DNA from: Amycolatopsis saalfeldensis | GTDB lineage: Bacteria > Actinomycetota > Actinomycetes > Mycobacteriales > Pseudonocardiaceae | Length of the DNA: 64,000 nucleotides | Reading direction: 5' to 3' | NCBI RefSeq assembly: GCF_900110575.1 | Contig: NZ_FOEF01000028.1 | Coordinates: forward strand, 41,094-105,093 | In this document: piece by piece, positions 16,601-26,800 of the stretch | Position numbering within the stretch: the first letter of the stretch is position 1 | Layout: every line of letters begins with the position of its first letter | The notes under the pieces: generated by a model | What the model was told of the DNA's origin: nothing | What the model saw: only the letters and a program-made list of their open reading frames with translations | Databases searched by the model: none | Program-made: the position numbers and the translations under genes

Positions 16601-17775
16601 ACCTGGTTCTGCAACCGGCGGACCCGCTCGTGGAACGGTTCGTCGTGCCGCCAGTCGACCTCCAGGGGGTACAACGAGGAGAAGTTCCCGAGAACCTCCC
16701 GGATCTGCGGATGCAGCGGCAACCGGTGGGTCATCATGTTGTTGAGCAGGAAGTGCCTGGACCCGCTCCAGTAAGCGATCACCTCCGCATAGATCCCGCA
16801 CAGCACGTTGGTCGGCGTCAGCCCGAACTTCCGCGCCGCCGCCTTCACCGCATCCCACTGCTCGGCGGGGAACACGATCTCCCGCCGCTCCAGCCGAGAG
16901 CGTCCGCGGGAGTCCGCCCCCGGGGCCAACGGCAGGTTCGGCGCGCTCGGCCAGTCGGCCATCCGGTCGCACCAGTATTTCCGGGAAGCCCGTCCCAGAG
17001 CCGACTCCTCGAGTTCGGCAAGCGCCGTGACACAGTCGCGGTAGCTCAGCTCCAGCTCCGGCAGGACCAAGTCCGGATCGTGGTATAGCCGGAGAACCGT
17101 ACCGAGCAGCCCCCCGGTCGCCGGCGCGTCGGTGAAGAAGTTGTTGTTGTTGTAGTGCAGGCGGGCTCGACCACCTGCGTAGAGGCAGACGTGCATCGTC
17201 AGCCACGGCCACCGGTCCAGCGGAAGTTCCGCGCGGCACATAGCGGCGCGCACGCGTTCGATCTCCCGTTGTGCCTCGTCGTCGGGCAGGTGCCGCAGGT
17301 CGGTAACCGGCACGCGGACGGGCGACGGGTCCCGGACGGTCTGGAGCATCATGTCGTCCCGGACGACCACGAGGTTCGCCCGCTGCCGCCGGATCGCCCG
17401 GTTCAGCGCGTTCTCGAAGCGCACCGGGTCCAGGTCGTCGAAGTCCATCTCCATGTATTGGTGCGGCCGGACGTGGTACTCCAGTCCTTCCCGGCTGCCG
17501 ATGAGGAATGACATCTGCAGATCCGAAGGGGAGAACGGCTGGTGAAGGCCGTCGCCGTCAGGCACGATCACCGGCAGTTCGGCCGGTTCCTCGGGATCGC
17601 TCCGCTGGGCGGTCAGCCATTCGACGATCTCCGCCTTCTGCCGCATGATGGCGGCCCGCAGTTCGTCGGCCAACTGTCCTCTGGGTGCGGTCACCTCGAG
17701 TCGATCGTCGCCGACGAGCCGCAGCTTGACGCCGGCCTGCGCCAGCTCGGTCAACAAGGGCGTGACCGTTGTCAT
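13612..17775 (-). CDS. NRPS-B: docking-Cy*-A-PCP-TE, cysteine module with terminal thioesterase
   Basis: A 1387-residue terminating module. A TubC-type docking domain occupies about residues 1-60. It is followed by a condensation/heterocyclisation-type domain that aligns with the Cy of NRPS-A but has lost the first catalytic Asp: the motif reads N211-N-F-F-T-D216 within an unusual NNNNFFTDA stretch, and the entry motif is FSPSDLQMSFLIGS rather than the usual FPLTxxQxAY. The A domain (YTSGSTGKPKG near 672) carries the same cysteine-type pocket as NRPS-A. The PCP serine is Ser1069 (GGQSF). The C-terminal thioesterase has GWSSG (Ser1195) and GTHHTLL for the catalytic histidine. ATG 17775 is chosen over GTG 17787 because GGGGGAAG precedes it. 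The 52-nt gap to PKS4 suggests co-transcription. TE release by hydrolysis or macrocyclisation is inferred. Confidence 0.93.
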   Translation of the reverse strand: MTTVTPLLTELAQAGVKLRLVGDDRLEVTAPRGQLADELRAAIMRQKAEIVEWLTAQRSDPEEPAELPVIVPDGDGLHQPFSPSDLQMSFLIGSREGLEYHVRPHQYMEMDFDDLDPVRFENALNRAIRRQRANLVVVRDDMMLQTVRDPSPVRVPVTDLRHLPDDEAQREIERVRAAMCRAELPLDRWPWLTMHVCLYAGGRARLHYNNNNFFTDAPATGGLLGTVLRLYHDPDLVLPELELSYRDCVTALAELEESALGRASRKYWCDRMADWPSAPNLPLAPGADSRGRSRLERREIVFPAEQWDAVKAAARKFGLTPTNVLCGIYAEVIAYWSGSRHFLLNNMMTHRLPLHPQIREVLGNFSSLYPLEVDWRHDEPFHERVRRLQNQVLADMQHVYWSGVKVLQTLNQVRKTPGRAVCPFAVGSALFVGQADRPVYSVLETPQVLLDCEFWEQRDGSLWVVWDVIEAMFPAGLMDGMLAGFNTALSLLAQGDSAWRQKAFDLLPASQRDQRDELNRPGSELTTVLLHDPLPRQAAAHGAKPAVITHDGALSYDALHRAANQLAVRLRAEGCRPGDMVAVMLPKGWQQAVAVFGALTAGGAYVPIDPAWPHDRIRYLIGDTKAVAVLTDVETGGALADLDIPVLTVEHPDEAPAGAEPGPAEREPGDLAYVIYTSGSTGKPKGAMLDHRGPANTIADINRRFGVGPGDVLFGISSLCFDLSVYDLFGAVVAGATLVLPSPAQTTPASWVGLVRAHEVTVWNSVPAIMQLAVDEAESSSLELPSLRTVLLSGDWIPVNLPERIKAVAPNAKVISLGGATEGSIWSICFPIERREPGWTSIPYGRPLANQSWHILDETGRDAPTWVPGHLHIGGAGVALGYFNDPERTGAAFVSHPRAGERLYRTGDLGRYLPSGDIEFLGRSDFQVKIQGFRVEPGEIEQALLDHRDVGRAVVVARDTASGKQLAAFVVGRDRAPAIPELRAFLAERLPAYMVPSYLTVLDHLPLTGNGKLDRRALETLEPAGQQGAGRRVEPRTATEEMLAAIWQEVLSVEAVGADDDFFELGGQSFAALRVVGLLTQRTGRRVPLGELLRRRTVAELATWLDSARDDWSPLVTLRQEAAGRPAFLVHPAGGNVLCYRRLTELVDRPVRAFQAPGPAVGRRPWEEIEGFADEYLQALLDVQPSGPYLLGGWSSGAVIAVELAHRLEQRGELVERLVVIDSPAPLASRSIDDMQTVLWFLEDLDVGFDPGLLTDARKRDLATLGDDDRLARVLDLARGSGFPDVEHTGLAETFAVFRGVVRACNRYRAPRINADVLVLRAQDGRVGEFADHPYADSPDWGWGSVSTGTVTAIAVPGTHHTLLSDPGVAGVAATIEDHLRRHRSGN

Positions 17776-17827
17776 GACTTCCCCCACAGAGCCGGCCTCG
17801 AACGATGTACCCGTGTGCGGTAGCTGA

Positions 17828-20800
17828 TCACAGCGTCAGCACCTCCATGTCTTCGTCGTCAGCGGTGTCGACGCCCGCAGCGATCACGCTCCTGACGGTG
17901 AGCTGCTGGCAGACGAGGTGGACGATCTCCTCCGCAGTGGCTCCACCGAACAGCTGATCCGGCGGGATATCGGCGCCGCAGTCCGCCTGCAGCTCGTTAC
18001 GGAGCTGGACGGTCGTCAACGAATCCAGCCCCAGCTCGTTCAACCGCACCTGCCGGAAACGCGGCCGTAGTTCGGCGCGCGCCGCCGCGGAAATCCGCAA
18101 CAGCAGCGCGACCCGGTCCAGCAGGCCGTCGAGCAACGTCTCCCGCGCCTCGGCCGGGTCCTCAAGCACCAGCCTGGTCAGCTCGTCCGGATCCCACTGC
18201 CGCAACGCGCCGGTCTCGTCGACTCCTTCTGTCACGAGGTCCTCTAGCAGCGTGTAGGCGCGGCGGTGCTGGACAGCCGCAGCGAACCTGCGCCAGTCCA
18301 TCCTCGCGACGCCGACGTGTGGCGCGGTCCCGGCCATCAGCTCGCCGAGGACTTCCAGCGCATCGCCGGTCCGGATGGCGTCGACCCCCATGGCCGCCAG
18401 TCTGGCCAGCAGCTCGGGCTGCGCGGCCATCCCTGCTTGCCTCCACGGACCCCAGCTCACGCTCAGCGCGGGCAGGCCGCTGCGCCGCCGGTACAGCGCG
18501 AGGGCGTCGAGGAAGGAGTTGGCGGTGACGTAGTTCGCCTGCCCGGCGGAGCCCAGCAATGACCCCATGGCGGAGAACAGGACGAAGAAATCCAACTCGG
18601 CGCCGGCGAACGCCCGGTGCAGGTTCCAGGCTCCCCGCACCTTGGGATCCAGGACTGCGCTGAACCGGGGCCAGTCGAGGTCCTCCAGTGCTGCGTCGTC
18701 GAGCAGGCCGGCGGCGTGCACGATCCCGCGCAGCGGCGGCAGTCCCCGCTGCCCAACCTGACGGCAGATCCGTTCCACGGCGGCGGAATCCGCCACGTCC
18801 GCCTGAAGACCGGTCACCTCGATGTGTCGTTTTCGAAGATTCTCAAGGGCTTCCGGCTCCGGGTCGGGAATGGTGCGCCCTACCAGCAGGAGCGATCGGG
18901 CGCCATGGTCGGCGAGCCAGGCCGCGGTTGCCAAGCCGAGACCGCCGAATCCGCCGGTGACGAGGTAGGTGCCGTCCGGCCGGATCTGGAAGGCACCGGA
19001 CGACACGTCGGCGATGTCGCGCTCTTCCAGCCGCGCCTCGAACCAACGGTCGCCGCGCACCGCCGCGTGACCGGCACCGACCAGCGCGGCCGCCCGGCCG
19101 AGCACCGACGGCAGGGACGGCACCGGGCCGGCCGGGTCCAGATCGATCTGGACGCATTTCAGGTCCGGGTACTCAGCGATCACGGTCTTGGCCGCCGCGG
19201 TCAACGCGGTCTGCGACAGGACCGGCCGCTCATCGGCAGGTGCCGCCGCCCCGGTCGAGCAGATGATGACATCGGGGCGATTCGCCGCACAGGTGCGGAG
19301 GAAGTTCTTCAGGACCAGGAAAGCCCTCCTCGCGGTTCGGTAGGTGTCGTCGACGGTCAGGTCGTCGTCGCCAGCAACCGCACCGACACCGGCGTGCAGC
19401 ACCAGGCCCGCGAACCGTGCACCGCCCTCGGACATGCCCGCGAACAACCTCTCCACCTCGGACGCGTCGTCCAGGTCGACGAAGTCCGCGTTCGCGGCCG
19501 CTGCGATACCACTCCCATTCTGCCGGGCCGTGACGACGCGGATGCCCCCGTCGGCGATCTGCGCGCACCAGTCCGAGGGGATGTCCTCGCCGAGGCCGAC
19601 CACGAGCCAGTTCTCGCCTGCCTGTACCCCGGGGACGGTGCTGCTGTCCGTCGCACGGCGCCAAACGGCTTCGTACCGGAGCGGCCGGCCGGCGTTGAGC
19701 CCGGCGATGGTGGCGACAGAAACGGGCCGCAGACGCAATCCTTCGATGGTCGCCAGCAGCCGTCCCGAATCGGCCAGTAGCTCCAGGTCCACCGCGCGGT
19801 CCCCGGACGGCTGCGGACCACGCCAACGCGCGTGGCACCACACCGTGGCAGGCAAGGTGTCATGAACGGTCACCCGATCGACGGCGGCAGGCAGCAAGAG
19901 CAGATCTTCGGTGTCCACGAATGCCGAAACGACGTGGAAGCACGCGTCGAGCAGCACCGGGTGAATCGCGTACCCGTCATCGCCCTTCGTGGTCTCATGC
20001 GCTTCCACGAGTCCCAACGCCTCGTCCCCGGCGTGCCAGAGTCGTCGGAGTACCCGGAAGACCGGGCCGTAGTGAATGCCCATCTTCGAGAAGCGCGGGT
20101 ACAGCGTCCCGATTTCCCGTTCGCGCATCCGGCCGCGCAGGTCTTCGATCTCGCGGACTTCGGTCCCGACGGACGCGCCGGGAGTGGCGACCTCGATCGT
20201 CGCGTGCTCGGTCCAGGCCGTCTCGGCATCGCCTTGCCCACGGCTGTAACAGCTGACGCGGTACCCGTCATCCTCGGCCCGGACTACCGCCTGCGTGTTC
20301 ACCGCCCCCTCGTCGGCGAGAGGCAGGAACTCGGCAAAGGTGATGTGGCGCAGCGTCCACGGCGCGGACGGCTGCCTCGCCGCAGAACGCGCGGCGGCGA
20401 GGGCCCATTCGATCATCGCCGCCGCGGGGAGCACCGCGGTATGGTGCAACCGATGTTGCGCAAGGAATGAGGGCTGTTCCGCGGTCACCGTCTGCTCGAA
20501 CCATCGGGTGGCCGGGTCCGCGAGTTCCAGTGCGGCGCCCAAGAGCGGGTGCTCCCCTGTCCCCTGCCGTGTCCTCGACGCGGTGGGCCGCAGCCAGTAC
20601 CGCTGGTGCTGAAAGGCGTAGGTCGGCAGCGGGACCCCGCATGCCCCGTGTCCGGCGAGGGCTTCGGTCCAGGCGGTCCGCCGCGCCCGATGGACGTGCA
20701 GTTCGGCCAGCGCGGTGAGCAGTTGCCGGACTTCCGGCCGGCCGCGGTGCAGCGCCGCCGCCACGAGCAACGGCGGATCCGCCGCTTCCGCGCCGAGGGT

Positions 20801-23800
20801 GGCGTGCGCGAACGCCGTGAGGGTGGCGTCCGGCCCCAGTTCCAGCAACGTGGTCACACCGGCCTCACGCAGGGACTCCAGGCCCTCACGGAAGCGGACA
20901 GTGCGCCGGATGTGGTCGGTCCAGTAGCCGGGAGAGCGGAGCTGGTCCTCGGTCGCCGGACGACCGGTCACGTTGGAGATGATCGGTACCTGCGGCGACC
21001 GGTAGTCGAGCCCGCCCGCGATGCGGCGGAACTCCTCCAGCACCGGCTGCATGCGCGCCGAGTGGAACGCGTGGCTGACGTCGAGCCGCTTGGTTTTCCG
21101 GCTCTGCTCGGCAAAGCAACGCACGATCTCGGCCACCGCGTCCTCGTCGCCCGAGACCACGGTCGACTCCGGGCTGTTGACCGCTGCGATGCCGACCCGG
21201 TCGCCGTACCCGTCGAGTGCCTCGGCCACCGCGGCTTCGCTGGCCTGGAGGGAAGCCATCGCGCCACCGGCGGGCAGGGCCTGCATGAGCCGTCCCCGGG
21301 CGGCCACCAGGGCACAGGCGTCTTCGAGCGTCAGCACCCCGGCGACGTGGGCGGCGACGAGTTCACCGACGGAGTGTCCGATCAGGTGGTCCGGAACGAC
21401 GCCGAAGGACTCGACGAGTCTGAACATCGCCACCTCCAGCGCGAAGAGCGCCGGCTGGGCGTAGGCAGTGCGGCTGAGCAGTTCCTGGTCATCACCGAAC
21501 ACCACGGCGGCCAGTGGCCGATCGAGATTGCGGTCGAAGAACGCGCAGACCTCGTCGAAGGCGTTCGCGAAGCTGGGGAACGCGTCGTACAGGTCGCGCC
21601 CCATCGCCAGTCGTTGGCTGCCTTGCCCGGTGAAGAGGAAGGCCGTCCTGCCGCCGGTCGCTGTGGTTCCGCTTACGACACTCGGTGACGACCCTCCCCC
21701 AGCCAGCGCTTCGAGCCCGTCAAGGGCCTCCTGCCGGTCCTCAGCGATGACGACGGCGCGGTGGCCGAGCGCCGCTCGACCGGTCGCCAAGGAGTGCGCG
21801 ACGTCGGCCGGGAGGTGGTCGGGATGGTCGAGGAGGTGCTCGCGCAAGCGCCGCGCCTGTGCTCTGAGGGCACCAGGGCTTACGGCGGAGATCGGCCAAG
21901 GCAGCACGGCGGGTTTCGCCGGCGTCGGCGGCGCGTGCTCGGTGTCCGCCGGTGGCGGAGCCTGCTCCAGAACGATGTGCGCGTTGGTGCCGCTGATCCC
22001 GAACGACGAGACCGCGGCACGTCGCGGGCGGCCGTTGTCGGGCCACGCGGTCGCCTCGGTCAGCACCGCTACCGAGGCCGCGGACCAGTCGACGTGTGCG
22101 GAGGGCTCGTCCACGTGCAGGGTCTTCGGCAGTACGCCGTTGCGCATGGCCATGACCACTTTGATCACACCGGCGACTCCCGCCGCCGCGGTGGTGTGGC
22201 CGATGTTGGACTTCACCGAGCCGATGAACAGCGGTCTGTCGTCCGGCCGGTCCTGCCCGTAGGTGGCGATCAGCGCCTGCGCTTCGATGGGGTCGCCCAG
22301 GGCCGTGCCCGTTCCGTGCGCTTCGACCGCGTCGACGTCGGCTGGTGAGAGGCCGGCGTTGGCGAGGGCGCGGCGGATGACCCGCTCTTGCGACGGGCCG
22401 TTCGGTGCGGTGAGACCGTTGCTTGCGCCATCCTGGTTGATCGCGGAGCCGCGGATGACCGCCAGGACCGGGTGACCGTTGCGGCGGGCCTCCGACAAGC
22501 GCTCGATCAGCACCATGCCCGCGCCCTCTGCCATGCCCATTCCGTCGGCGGCGGCCGAGAACGCCTTGCACCGCCCGTCCGGTGCGAGCACGCCCTGGCG
22601 GGAGAACTCGACGAACACTCCGGGACCCGGGATGACCATCACCCCGCCGGCCAGGGCCAGGGTGCTCTCGCCGCGGCGTACCGAGTCGGCAGCCAGATGC
22701 AACGCGACGAGGGACGACGAACACGCGGTGTCCACCGACACGGCGGGTCCTTCGAGCCCGAGGGAGTACGCCACCCGCCCGGAAGCGACGCTCGTGGTGT
22801 TTCCGGTGACGAGGTATCCCTCGACGTCACGCGGGGCCGCCGATAGCCCGGACCCGTACTCCTGGGCCTGGCAGCCGACGAACACGCCCGTCTGGCTTCC
22901 ACGCAACGAGTGCGGGTCCACCCCGGCGTTCTCCAGGGTCTCCCAGGCGATCTCGAGCAGCACTCGCTGCTGCGGGTCCATGGCGAGCGCTTCGCGCGGG
23001 CTGATGCCGAAGAAAGGCGCGTCGAACCCGGCCGCGTCGTGCAGGAACCCGCCGTCGCGAACGTAAGTCGTGCCGGTGTGACCGGCGTCCGGGTGGTACA
23101 GCCGCTCGACATCCCAGCCGCGGTCGGCGGGAAAACCTGCCACCGCGTCGGTCTCCTGGCGCAGCAGTTCCCAGAGGTCGTCGGGCGAGCTGACGCCACC
23201 GGCGTAGCGGCACGCCATGCCGACGATGGCCAGCGGTTCGTCGTCGGCCGCGGGCACCGCGCCGGGTTGCGGCCGGTCGGCCGCCGTCCGCTTGGTGAAC
23301 CTGGTGAGGAGGTGTCCGGCGATCGCGCGGGCGGTCGGGTGGTCGAAGACCAGCGTGGCGGGCAGCGTCAACCCGGTCGCCGCACCGATCCGGTTGCGCA
23401 GCTCCACCGCGGTCAACGAGTCGAAACCGAGTTCCTTGAAGGCACGGTCCGCGTCGATTCCGAGCAGGTCGCCGTGCCCGAGCACGGCTGCCGCCTGGCT
23501 GCAGACCAGGTCGCGCAGGGTCTGTTCCCGTTCCCGGGCCGGCAGCCTGGAGAGGCGGTCCGACCACGGCGAGGCCCCGTCCCGGTCGGGCTCCTCCACC
23601 GACGACGCCACCACCTGCCCGACGTCGGGCAGGTCGTCGAACAACGGGCGGGTTCTGGCTGAGGCGAACACGGGCAGGAAGCGGTCCCACTCGACGTCGG
23701 CGATCGCCACGCACGTCTCGTCGTAGTCCAGCGCCTGCCGCAGGCCCGTGACGGCCAGGTCCGGTGACATGAAACCGAGTCCTCGCCGGCGCAGCCGGGT

Positions 23801-26800
23801 GCTCTCCGCGGTGTCGCCCTGCTCTGTGTCGAAGACGTCCCAGATGCCCCAGGCGATCGAGGTCGCCGTCATCCCCCGGGCCCGGCGCCGCTGCGCCAGG
23901 GCGTCGAGGTGGGCGTTCGCTGCGGCGTAGGCGCCGTGATCGGCCACGCCCCATACCCCGGAGATCGACGAGAACAGCACGAACGCGTCCAGTGGCGTTC
24001 CGGCCAGCAGCGCGTCCAGATTGTCCGCTCCCTCGACCTTCGCGCGCAGCGTCGCGGAGTAGTCGTCCAGCGTCGATTCCCGCACCGGGCTCAACTCGGT
24101 ATGAACCGCGAGGTGGAACACCTCCGTGAGCGGGTGGTCGGCCGGGATCGAGTCGAGGAGCGCGGCGAGGGCGTCGCGGTCGGAGACGTCGCACGCGGCA
24201 GTGGTGACTCGCGCACCGAACACGGTCAGCTCGGTTTCCAGTTCCTCCGCGCCCGGTGCGTCTCGTCCGCGTCTGCTGACGAGTAGGAGGTGCTCGGCAC
24301 CGCCGCGGGCCAGCCAGCGGGCCACCCGGGCGCCGACCAGGCCGGTGGCACCCGTGACGAGCACCGTTCCCCGCAGGCGCCGGCTCCCGCGTTCCGGCCG
24401 CCCGGCGACCGGCGCGCGCTTCAGCCGCCGGACCAGCAGACCCGTGGGCCGGACCGCCACCTGGTCCTCACCACCTGGGTCGGCGAGCGTCGCCGCGAGC
24501 CGGGCTGCCGCATCGGCGTCCAGGGTGCCGGGCAGGTCGATCAAGCCTCCCCAGAACGACGGGTGCTCCAGGGCGATGACCCTGCCCAGCCCCCACGTCT
24601 GCGCCTGTGCGGGCCTGGGGCCGTCGTCGTGCTGGTTCACCGCGACGGCGCCGGCCGTGCCGAGCCACAGTGGCAGGTCGAAGTCGGCGTCGACCATTGC
24701 CTGCGCCAAGGCGAGGGAACCGGCCAGCCCCCGCGAGATCGCGCGGTGTTCGGGGTGCCCGCGCTCGTCCAGGCCGAGAAGCGACAGCACGCCGGTACAA
24801 CCGGGTTCGGTGGCCGCCTTCCGGAGCCGATCCGCCAGTTCGGCGCGATCAGCGCGGCCAGCGTCGACCGGTAGCGGGACCACTCGCGCGCCGTGGCGCT
24901 CCAGTGCCCGCACGCACTCCTCGACCAGCCCGGTGTCGTGCCAGCCGTCCGGTGTCGCGACAATCCACGTGCCGTGCATCGCGGCCGCGCCGGTCATGGC
25001 GACCGGCTTCCAGTGAACCTGGTAACGCCACTCGTCCAGCCTCGCCTTTTCCTGGCTGCGCCGGTGCCACTGGGACAGCGCGGGCAGGACCGCGGAGAGC
25101 GCATCGCGGTCGCCGTCCTCGGCACCGAGCGTCGCCGCCAGCCCCGCCGCGTCCCCGGCGTCGACTGACGACCAGAACCGCTGCTGGTCTGGGGTGAGGC
25201 CGGACTCGGCAGTCGTCCCGGTCTCCGGTTGCCACCAGTAGCGCCGCCGCTGGAACGGGTAGGTCGGCAGGGCTACCCGTCGCCCCGCGGGCAGCGTGGT
25301 CCGCCAATCGACGGCGGCTCCCCGGGTGAACAGCTCGGCAGCCGAAACGAGCAGCCGTCCCATCTCGCCGTGATCACGCCGCAGTGTTCCGGTGACGATC
25401 GGCCGCGTGCCTTCCGCGGCGGACGCTTCGAACTCTTCCTCGATGCTGGTGGTCAGCACCGGATGGGGGCTGACCTCGACGAACGTGTGATGCCCGTTCG
25501 CCAGGAGCGTGCGCACCGCGTGGTCGAACCGGACGGTCCGGCGGAGGTTGCGGAACCAGTAACGGGCGTCGAGCGCCGTGGCGTCCAGCAGCCCGCCCGT
25601 GACCGTGGAGCAGAACGGGACTCGCGCGGGTCGCGGCCTGATCGAGGACAGCTCGGCGAGCAGCCGATCCTGAATGCCGTCGACGTGTCGCGAGTGGGAG
25701 GCGTAGTCCACCGCGATCCGGCGTACCCGCTCGCCGCGTTCCGCGCAGTCGCCGATGAACTCGTCGAGCGCCGCGACGTCACCCGAGACCACCGTCGTGG
25801 CAGGGCCGTTGACCGCGGCGACGGACAGGCTGTCAGCCCATCGCGCAAGGCGGGGTTCGACCTCGGTGACCGGGAGGGACACCGAGGCCATGCCGCCTGC
25901 ACCGGCCAGACCGAGCAACGCTCTGCTGCGCAGCGCGACGACGCGCGTCGCGTCCTCCAGAGACAGCACTCCCGCCACACACGCGGCGGCGATCTCGCCC
26001 TGAGAGTGGCCGACCACCGCGTCTGGGTGGACACCGGCGGCCTGCCACATCCCGGCTAGGGACACCATCATGGCGAACAGTGCGGGTTGGACAATGTCCG
26101 GCCGTTCGAGTTCCGGCGCGCCGGGCGCACCGCGGAGAACGCCGACCAGCGACCAGTCCACGTACGGAGCGAGGGCGCTCGCGCACGCCGTCACCTTGTC
26201 CCGGAACACCTCCGAGGTGTCCAGCAGCTCCTGTGCCATCCCGCTCCACTGGGAGCCCTGCCCGGGGAACACGAACACCGTCTTGCCCGGGGTGACCGCG
26301 GTGTCGCGGATGACCTGGGACGACGGTTCGTCACGGGCCAGCGAGTCCAGCGCGGCCAGGAACTCGCCCCGGCCGCCTGTGACGAGGACGGCGCGATGGT
26401 CGTGGGTCGCGCGGGTGGTGAGCAATGAGGTGGCCACATCGGCGTCAGTCGCATCCGGGTAGGTCGTGAGCGCCTCGCGCAGCCGCACCGCCTGTGCCCG
26501 CAGCGCGGCGTCGTCCCTCGCAGACAGAACCCACGGCATCGCGGACGGCACGGCGAGCAGTCCAGCCTCGGACACCGACGAGGTGACTGGCGGCGCCTGC
26601 TCGAGGATGAGGTGACCGTTGGTGCCGCTGATGCCGAACGCCGAGACCGCGGCCCGGCGCGGCCTGCCGGTGTCGGGCCAGGGGGTTTGCCCGGTCAACA
26701 GCGCGACCGTGCCGGAGGACCAGTCGATGTGCGGTGTCGGCCGGTCCAGGTGGAGGGTCTTGGGCAGCAGGCCGTGACGCATCGCCATGACCATCTTGAT

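Noticed and set aside
6708..17775. Siderophore (pyochelin/yersiniabactin-type) or thiotetronate cluster
   Set aside because: The cysteine Cy-A modules and embedded MT are similar in type. However, there is no salicylate-activating enzyme or iron transport, and seven long PKS modules precede them, so neither pathway fits.
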